Of a DNA stretch of 37,891 bases, positions 32,637 through 37,891 are shown in pieces. This DNA is from Bacteroidaceae bacterium. GTDB taxonomy: Bacteria; Bacteroidota; Bacteroidia; Bacteroidales; Bacteroidaceae. Under the pieces are notes generated by a model. That model saw only the letters and a list, made by a program, of their open reading frames with translations, was not told the DNA's origin and ran no database searches. How positions within the stretch are numbered: position 1 is the first letter of the stretch; the number at the start of each line of letters is the position of its first letter. The stretch is taken from NCBI GenBank assembly GCA_017427185.1, contig JAFRTJ010000049.1, forward strand, positions 1-37,891. The letters are read 5' to 3'. Both the position numbers and the translations under genes were made by a program.

Positions 32637-34547
32637 ATGGACAGAATATACAAAATCCTCTTTTCGCTCACGTTTTTCTTCCTCTGCCATGGAATTGCCT
32701 TTGCAGAGGATGGCAGCAGCCTTTGGCTGCGCTATACGTCCCTCGACAAAACCCAGGTCAGCAGCGACACCCATTCACCCACGATTGCCATAGCCAGAAG
32801 CGAGCTGGAGCGCTATGGCACCCTCTCGAGCGTGAAGCTGGTCATCGACAAGGGATTGCCCAGCGAGGGATTCCGCATCCTGGCAAAGGGCGATGGGGCA
32901 GAAATACGTGCCTCCCAGGATATAGGCCTGCTTTACGGCGCATACGCTTTGCTGCGCCAGCAACAGACCTCAGGCATCAGGAACCTCAGGAGTGCGCCTC
33001 GATTCAGCCTGCGCCTGCTCAACCATTGGGACAATCTCGATGGCAGCGTGGAGCGCGGATATGCAGGCAAGAGCCTGTGGAAATGGGAGGAAATCGACGG
33101 TCAGGCCAGGAAGATGAGCCGTGGGGTAGAGCAGCGTGTCGTGCAGTACTGTCGCGCCAATGCCTCGCTGGGCATCAATGGCAGCGTGCTCAACAATGTG
33201 AACGCCTCCCCCAAAATCCTCTCTCCAGCCTACCTCGACAAGGTGGCGGTGCTGGCAGCAGCCATGCGGCCTTATGGCATCAGGACCTTTCTCTCCATCA
33301 ACTTCGCCTCGCCCATGGCGTTGGGGGAAACGGACACGGCAGACCCGCTCGATTCGAGGGTTCAGCAATGGTGGAGGGACAAGGTCAGCGAGATTTACGC
33401 CAGGATACCAGACTTTGGAGGGTTCCTGGTGAAAGCCAACTCTGAGGGACAGCCAGGCCCTGGCGACTATGGGCGGACGCATGCCGATGGAGCCAATATG
33501 CTGGCGGCAGCCCTGGAGCCCTATGGAGGTATCGTGATGTGGCGCTCCTTCGTCTATGGAGCCAACCATAAGGGCGAGGACCGCGTCAAACAGGCTGTGA
33601 GCGAGTTTCTCCCCATGGACGGACAGTTCCGCAGGAACGTCATCCTCCAGTCCAAGAACGGCCCTCTCGACTTCCAGCCGCGTGAGCCCTATGCCCCTAT
33701 CTTCGACAACATCAGGCAGACGCCTCAGATGGTGGAGTTCCAGATTACGCAGGAGTATCTGGGCCAGAGCAAGCACCTCGTCTATCTGGCTCCCATGTGG
33801 AAAGAGTTCTTCCGCTTTGTCAGCCCCCAGCGGCTGGTAGGCATCGCAGGCGTGGCAAACATTGGAGACGACCCCAATTATTGCGGCCATCCCTTCTCCC
33901 AAGCCAACTGGTACGCCTTTGGCCGCCTGTCGTGGGACCCCTCCTTGTCCTCAGCCTCCATCTCCCAGGAATGGCTCATGCAGACCTTCAGCCGCGAGGA
34001 GCATTTCGTTTCCTCCCTCTCCCAACTGATGGAGGGAAGCCGCGAGGACTGCGTGGACTACATGATGCCCCTGGGGCTGCATCATATCTTCAAGTTCGAC
34101 CACCACTATGGTCCAGAGCCAGACGGCTTCAGGGCTGACTATCCCATAGAGTGGTGCCCCGTCTATTACCACAAAGCTGATGCCCAGGGGATAGGCTTCG
34201 AGCGTTCAGCGAAAGGCACAGACGCCGTCGCCCAGTACCGCCGCCCCTACAGGAAGCGATACGACAGCCTAAGGAAATGCCCAGAGGAATACCTCCTCTG
34301 GTTCCATCGTGTCGACTGGGACCATCCCATGCGCAACGGCAAGACCCTTTGGGAGAATCTTGTGGCGCACTACGATCGTGGAGTGAGCCAAGTGAAAGGT
34401 TATCGCTCCGTATGGCAACAGTTTGAGAGCCTGGTGGATTCCCAGCGTTGGCAGGAAGTAGACCACCTCTTGGAGCTGCAGTACAGGAATGCCCAGGAAT
34501 GGCGAGAAGTCTGTTTGGGATATTGGCAGAAGATGAAGGGAGGATAA
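32637..34547 (+). CDS. Secreted GH67 alpha-glucuronidase
   Basis: The 636-residue protein starts with a signal peptide (MDRIYKILFSLTFFFLCHG, ending AFAE). GH67 enzymes release 4-O-methyl-glucuronic acid from the non-reducing end of glucurono-xylo-oligosaccharides. The signatures are clear: LLNHWDNLDGSVERGYAG near 125, FLVKANSEGQPGP with Glu270 as acid, NGPLDFQPREP with Asp345 and QITQEYLG with Glu373 as the two base carboxylates. The C-terminal helical domain is complete (ends near HLLELQYRN). The length is slightly below the ~680 of other GH67. It is divergent from the SGNH-transporter-GH43 operon, 162 bp away, and forms a xylan-oriented set with it. Confidence 0.94.
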   Translation: MDRIYKILFSLTFFFLCHGIAFAEDGSSLWLRYTSLDKTQVSSDTHSPTIAIARSELERYGTLSSVKLVIDKGLPSEGFRILAKGDGAEIRASQDIGLLYGAYALLRQQQTSGIRNLRSAPRFSLRLLNHWDNLDGSVERGYAGKSLWKWEEIDGQARKMSRGVEQRVVQYCRANASLGINGSVLNNVNASPKILSPAYLDKVAVLAAAMRPYGIRTFLSINFASPMALGETDTADPLDSRVQQWWRDKVSEIYARIPDFGGFLVKANSEGQPGPGDYGRTHADGANMLAAALEPYGGIVMWRSFVYGANHKGEDRVKQAVSEFLPMDGQFRRNVILQSKNGPLDFQPREPYAPIFDNIRQTPQMVEFQITQEYLGQSKHLVYLAPMWKEFFRFVSPQRLVGIAGVANIGDDPNYCGHPFSQANWYAFGRLSWDPSLSSASISQEWLMQTFSREEHFVSSLSQLMEGSREDCVDYMMPLGLHHIFKFDHHYGPEPDGFRADYPIEWCPVYYHKADAQGIGFERSAKGTDAVAQYRRPYRKRYDSLRKCPEEYLLWFHRVDWDHPMRNGKTLWENLVAHYDRGVSQVKGYRSVWQQFESLVDSQRWQEVDHLLELQYRNAQEWREVCLGYWQKMKGG

Positions 34548-34610
34548 GCGGAGAACTACCCAACTACAATAAAGTTGAGTCAACGCAAAAACTCTAATTA
34601 ATTCGATTTT

Positions 34611-34641
34611 TTTGAGATATCAGTATTTATCTTTATCTTTG
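34611..34641 (+). promoter_or_regulatory. Bacteroidetes-type promoter of the RelB-like gene
   Basis: TTTG at 34611-34614 and TATCTTTG at 34634-34641 are separated by 19 nt. Transcription would start about 20 nt before the ATG at 34667. Confidence 0.6.
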
Positions 34642-34666
34642 TACGCAGAACAAAAGGATATTAGCA

Positions 34667-34918
34667 ATGACAGCAATGCAACTTAATGCAGAAATACTGC
34701 GTAACCTGGGCACGTTGGCTGAAGATGAGAATATGCTGAAGCGAGTAGCCAAATACCTGCGCAAGCTGGTGGAAGAAAAAGAAGCTGACCCCACGGAAAT
34801 GACTCGTGAGGAGTTCTTGGTCAAGCTCGACAAGGGCGAGGATGAATATCGTCAAGGCAAATACTATGAGATGCTGCCTGGAGAGAATTTGGAGTCTTTC
34901 TTAAAGCGCATAGGCTAA
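34667..34918 (+). CDS. RelB-type antitoxin of a broken toxin-antitoxin pair
   Basis: The 83-residue protein resembles the small antitoxins common in Bacteroidetes, with MQLNAEILRNLG at the start, a helical middle (LKRVAKYLRKLVEEKE), then TREEFLVKLDKGEDEYRQGKYYEMLPGENLESFL. The C-terminal half would be the part that blocks the toxin. The next ATG, 1 nt after the stop, starts a RelE/YoeB-like toxin that is cut short, so the antitoxin is now an orphan. A second ATG at 34676 is possible. A good promoter precedes it. Confidence 0.78.
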   Translation: MTAMQLNAEILRNLGTLAEDENMLKRVAKYLRKLVEEKEADPTEMTREEFLVKLDKGEDEYRQGKYYEMLPGENLESFLKRIG

Positions 34919-34919
34919 G

Positions 34920-35045
34920 ATGTATACCATTCGTTATACAGAAGACGCCAAGAATGACCTCCTTCGTTTGCAGCGAAACGAGCCGAATGCATCTCTGCAG
35001 CCACTTTCATCTCAGCCTCTTTCGTCTCCTCGAAAATTAGTTTAG
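34920..35045 (+). pseudogene. Truncated RelE/YoeB-type toxin
   Basis: The first 24 residues (MYTIRYTEDAKNDLLRLQRN, then EPNA) match the start of the Txe/YoeB/RelE toxin family, which cleave mRNA on ribosomes and are usually about 85-90 residues. After EPNA the frame continues into an unrelated Ser/Pro/Leu stretch and stops after 41 residues, so the catalytic C-terminal part is missing. The break lies near 34992. It follows the antitoxin gene by 1 nt, the usual operon order. I found no remnant of the missing toxin C-terminus before 35640. Confidence 0.65.
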
Positions 35046-35584
35046 CTAAGTCTCTTTATTTCCCTTCCCTTTATAGGGAATTTCTGTCTGCAAAGGTACA
35101 GCTTTTCTTCTGTATTACCAACAAAAGAAAGCAGATTTTTTGAGGGAATTTTGAGCCATTTTCGTCCCTTGGAATTCCTCTTTTTGTTTACACGCTGACT
35201 ATAAATATGTTAGTGCTAAGAAGCACTACGTTTTATGTTTTAGAAAGACAAAAGAAGCATTTGAGAGAACTCGAGCCATTGGCATTACGCGCCCTCAATG
35301 ACCATCATGATTTTCTTCTTGAAAAACTGCTGATTGTTCATAAGTAATTGATGCACAGCTTTATTGAGAAGACGAAAACGGCAAAAGGAACAAACTGGGA
35401 ACAAAAATTTCAGAAACCCCAAAATGAAAACATCTGCTTAGCAAATCTTAACGTGGGAAACAACGGACAGCTGCAATTTTGCGAGTGCAGGAATCTACTT
35501 TGCTTGTCCAAAAACGAAAAAAGAGATGAAATATGTTTGTATAGAAGTACAATAATTAATAAATGCGAAATTGCCAGTAAATTA
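35046..35584. other. AT-rich gap with a reverse promoter-like site
   Basis: About 540 bases without a supported gene. It includes a palindrome TTCCCTTTATAGGGAA (35065-35080) that could be an operator. On the minus strand, TACCTTTG (35098-35091) has TTG 20 nt upstream (35121-35119), forming a plausible promoter that points into the broken toxin gene, perhaps left over from a deleted minus-strand gene. A 33-codon open stretch before the TAA at 35345 and a 92-codon ORF at 35348-35626 show no recognisable features. Confidence 0.5.
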
Positions 35585-35615
35585 TTGCACAATTCAATAT
35601 TTATTACTACTTTTG
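35585..35615 (+). promoter_or_regulatory. Bacteroidetes-type promoter of the AbiE operon
   Basis: TTG at 35585-35587 and TACTTTTG at 35608-35615 are 20 nt apart. The ATG of the first gene lies 28 nt after the -7 element. Confidence 0.55.
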
Positions 35616-35643
35616 CAAACCAATAATAAAAATTATTCTGATT

Positions 35644-36219
35644 ATGAGTTCGCAAAAAAATGTATTGGAAGCGATTCTGAGTAGCTCTCGATCTGTGTTC
35701 AACATCCAATCACTAAGAATGTTGATGAAGAGTGAAAATAGTCAGAAACTTACTCAATCACTTCATTATTATATAAAGGAGGGCAAGATAAGTAATCCTC
35801 GTCGTGGTATCTATACCAAAGCATCCTACAATGAGCAGGAAATGGCTTGTAGCCTCTTTCGTCCTGCCTATATCTCACTGGAGTATGTGCTTCAACGAGC
35901 AGGTGTAGTGTTTCAGTATGACGACGCCATAACATGCGTAAGTTACCTGAATCGTATAGTTGAAATAGACGGCAAGACCTATCGGTTTCGAATCATCAAT
36001 CCAGAATTATGGATTGGAATGGAGGGTATTGAGCAGCATGACAACATATTGATAGCAACTCCCGAACGGGCATTCCTCGACATGGTTTATCTAAGCGCAG
36101 GAAACTGCTATTTCGACAACCTTCATCCATTGAACAAAACAAAAGTCAAACAATTGCTTCCACTTTATCAGTCGAAGGTGCTGACAGAGAGAGCTGCCGA
36201 ATTGCTAAATCTAAAATAA
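35644..36219 (+). CDS. abiEi: AbiEi-type antitoxin
   Basis: The 191-residue protein starts with a helical region of about 60 residues that fits a winged-helix DNA-binding domain ending in the wing GKISNPRRGIYTK. The AbiEi core follows, with PAYISLEYVLQRAGV and ATPERAFLDMVYLS. AbiEi proteins repress their own operon and oppose the AbiEii toxin in type IV abortive-infection toxin-antitoxin systems. The next gene starts 2 nt after the stop, so the pair is translationally linked. The promoter at 35585-35615 lies just upstream, where AbiEi would be expected to bind. The symbol is applied by family resemblance. Confidence 0.85.
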   Translation: MSSQKNVLEAILSSSRSVFNIQSLRMLMKSENSQKLTQSLHYYIKEGKISNPRRGIYTKASYNEQEMACSLFRPAYISLEYVLQRAGVVFQYDDAITCVSYLNRIVEIDGKTYRFRIINPELWIGMEGIEQHDNILIATPERAFLDMVYLSAGNCYFDNLHPLNKTKVKQLLPLYQSKVLTERAAELLNLK

Positions 36220-36221
36220 TC

Positions 36222-36917
36222 ATGGACAAGAATAAGCATAAACTCTATATGGCTCAGATCCTAAGCCTTATTTTTAAAGATAAGGATCTCTGCAATGTCA
36301 TGGCATTCAAGGGTGGTAGCTCATTGATGTTCTTCCACAACCTCCACCGTTTCTCTACTGACCTGGATTTCAACCTTCTTGAACCAGATAAACTTGATAT
36401 GGTATATGATAAGGTGCGCGCCATACTAACTCGTTTTGGTACGATTGACGATGAAGCGAAGAAACTCTATGGTCCTGTGCTTGTACTGAATTATGGGAAG
36501 GGAGAAAGAATGTTAAAGGTGGAAATTTCTATCCGTCAATACCCGAACCACTACGAGGTGCGTTCGTTGGCAGGTACAGATATTAGAGTGATGACCATGC
36601 CTGATATGTTCGCTCATAAGCTTTGTGCTATGGGTGAACGCCTCTCTCCACGTGATATTTATGATGTATGGTTCTTCTTACAGAACCATACAGAGATAAA
36701 TGAAGAGATTGTCATGGAAAGAACAGGGAAGAGCATAAACGAATATGCTGCATGGTGTGCAGAGCATGTGCGTGAGGCCAGCCCTAAACTCCTGATGCAG
36801 GGACTTGGCGAGGTGCTGAACGACACGAAGTCGAAGACCTTTGTCAGAAGCAAACTCATTAATGAGACATCCTCTGCGCTGGAGTTGTTCTCTGCTTTTC
36901 CATTGATTGCCAAATAG
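36222..36917 (+). CDS. abiEii: AbiEii-type nucleotidyltransferase toxin
   Basis: The 231-residue protein has the nucleotidyltransferase motif of the AbiEii family: FKGGSSLMFFHN at residues 29-40, followed by RFSTDLDFNLL with Asp47 and Asp49 as the metal-binding pair. LKVEISIRQ near 105 and MPDMFAHKLCAM further on match the conserved middle of the family. AbiEii toxins inhibit growth by transferring nucleotides, in homologues to tRNA, and act during phage infection. The gene starts 2 nt after AbiEi and ends 46 nt before the GIY-YIG gene, with no terminator seen between them. Confidence 0.88.
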   Translation: MDKNKHKLYMAQILSLIFKDKDLCNVMAFKGGSSLMFFHNLHRFSTDLDFNLLEPDKLDMVYDKVRAILTRFGTIDDEAKKLYGPVLVLNYGKGERMLKVEISIRQYPNHYEVRSLAGTDIRVMTMPDMFAHKLCAMGERLSPRDIYDVWFFLQNHTEINEEIVMERTGKSINEYAAWCAEHVREASPKLLMQGLGEVLNDTKSKTFVRSKLINETSSALELFSAFPLIAK

Positions 36918-36963
36918 CATGATCTTAACAAGGATTATAAATGGAAAATGGAAAGAAAATCGT

Positions 36964-37758
36964 ATGTTTACAACCAATAAATCGGAATTTATGAGTAAGA
37001 TAAATGCGTTTAATCAACAAACAATAGAGTCTTTAGCATATTATGTTTATGCTTTAATAGATCCGAGAGATAATAGGATTTTCTATATAGGAAAAGGGAA
37101 AGGGAATAGGATTTTTCAACATGCAAAAGATGCTTTAGACAATAAAGATCAAAGTCTTAAACTTGATATTATAAGAAGTATTTTAAGAGAAGGTAAACAA
37201 GTAGGTCTCTACATTTTACGGCACAATCTGACTGAAGATACTGCGTATGTTGTAGAATCTGTACTTATTGACTTGCTTACATATAGCAAATTTAACAAGA
37301 CAAATATATTGGCAAATATTGTTTCTGGTCATCATCAATGGGACGAGGGTATTAAAGATGTTGATGAAATTGATTCAATATACAACTGTATGAAAATAGA
37401 AGTAAATCAAAGGGATACATTGCTTTTAGTTAGTCTAAACAAAAGTTTTGACCAAGCAAAAGCCAATGGAGTATATCGCAGAATTGACATTTATGAGGCT
37501 ACTCGCAAGTACTGGAAAATCGGCAAGAGTGCGCCTCAAAAGATTAAGTACGTGCTTGGTGTATACAAAGGCGTTGTCCGCAGCGTAATAGAAATAACAT
37601 CTTGGGAATGGACAGATGTAGCGGAAGATGGTACGAAGTTTAAGTCTGACCGCTGCATCTTTGAAGGCAAACTACTCAATGATTCCACATATCTCAACAA
37701 AGATGTCTCTGACTATCCCTTTGGCAGTGGAGGAGCTGTAAGGTACATAAGTAAGTAA
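36964..37758 (+). CDS. GIY-YIG domain protein of the LEM3-like group
   Basis: The 264-residue protein has a GIY-YIG nuclease-like domain at about 25-125: YYVYALIDPRDN with the first motif, FYIGKGKGNRIFQH with the YIG motif and Arg49, VVESVLIDLL with a Glu in the position of the metal-binding acid, and NILANIVSGHHQWDEG. The C-terminal ~90 residues form a separate domain (ATRKYWKIGKSAPQKIKYVLGVYKG). The first ~500 bases are about 30% GC by eye and the last ~300 about 45%, suggesting a mosaic origin. ATGs at 36907, 36919, 36964 and 36991 are in frame; 36964 avoids overlapping AbiEii. It probably cuts nucleic acid, but its target is unknown. Confidence 0.8.
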   Translation: MFTTNKSEFMSKINAFNQQTIESLAYYVYALIDPRDNRIFYIGKGKGNRIFQHAKDALDNKDQSLKLDIIRSILREGKQVGLYILRHNLTEDTAYVVESVLIDLLTYSKFNKTNILANIVSGHHQWDEGIKDVDEIDSIYNCMKIEVNQRDTLLLVSLNKSFDQAKANGVYRRIDIYEATRKYWKIGKSAPQKIKYVLGVYKGVVRSVIEITSWEWTDVAEDGTKFKSDRCIFEGKLLNDSTYLNKDVSDYPFGSGGAVRYISK

Positions 37759-37777
37759 ATTCCAATTTATCCTACAG

Positions 37778-37807
37778 AAAAAGCGAGGTCACACGACTTC
37801 GCTTTTT
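37778..37807 (+). terminator. Rho-independent terminator
   Basis: AAAAAGCGAGGTC and GACTTCGCTTTTT pair over 13 bp (one G-T wobble) around the loop ACAC, followed by a T-rich run. It lies 19 nt after the GIY-YIG stop codon and closes the AbiE/GIY-YIG unit. No gene was seen in 37808-37891. Confidence 0.85.
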
Positions 37808-37891
37808 GTTTTTTCCATGTGGGACTTCTTGTGAACATTACAAAAAGCGTCTTTTAATGCTATGATTCATCTTTTCAAGATTGACAACGAA

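Noticed and set aside
34916..35031. Minus-strand ORF with KLIFEETKEAE-type coding look
   Set aside because: It has no upstream ATG in the promising part, runs antisense to the antitoxin and toxin start, and ends at once. It may be a remnant but cannot be supported.
35348..35626. 92-residue open frame as a gene
   Set aside because: No recognisable domain or start signal, odd composition, and the AbiE promoter lies within its end.

Overview
The window looks like a chromosomal segment of a gut or rumen member of the Bacteroidales, most likely Prevotella or a close relative. Reasons: several genes are preceded by Bacteroidetes-type promoters (TTTG, 19-21 nt, TAnnTTTG); there are many secreted glycoside hydrolases; two proteins carry tails resembling type IX secretion sorting domains; and there is a sodium-dependent methylmalonyl-CoA decarboxylase locus of the kind used in propionate production. 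No rRNA, tRNA, CRISPR array or intact transposase was seen. All assignments come from reading the sequence; no database search was run.

Positions 1-3568 are an accessory, AT-rich stretch: nested palindromes, two copies of a 169-bp palindromic repeat, a truncated TonB-like gene, and three small putative lipoprotein genes, of which the first and third are recent duplicates. Positions 3569-14698, all on the minus strand, hold a large GH106-like glycoside hydrolase, ilvE, and a tightly packed run read in the order mmdA, oadG, biotin carrier, oadB, histidine phosphatase, xseA, xseB. The biotin carrier has two biotinyl domains in tandem.

Positions 14863-34547 are a carbohydrate-use region. GH31 and a SusE/F-like protein run on the plus strand. 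Facing them is a minus-strand operon (GH29 fucosidase, L-fucose/L-galactose dehydrogenase-like aldo-keto reductase, COG3618 lactonase-like amidohydrolase, zinc alcohol dehydrogenase) whose gene order matches an oxidative L-fucose or L-galactose route. GH51 and a very large GH78 follow on the plus strand. Then comes a xylan set: SGNH esterase, GPH-type transporter and GH43 on the minus strand, with GH67 divergent from them. No SusC/SusD pair or sensor-regulator is present.

Positions 34667-37807 are a small defence-like region: a RelB-type antitoxin whose toxin gene is cut off after about 24 codons, an AbiEi/AbiEii toxin-antitoxin pair, and a GIY-YIG nuclease-like gene, the last three apparently one transcription unit with its own promoter and terminator.

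The most unusual non-coding signal is a pair of arrays (3374-3449 and 18226-18301). Each has four copies of the 10-bp site CAAC(AC/GT)GTTG at an exact 22-bp period, in inverted orientation relative to each other, each in the gap between the 3' ends of two convergent genes.
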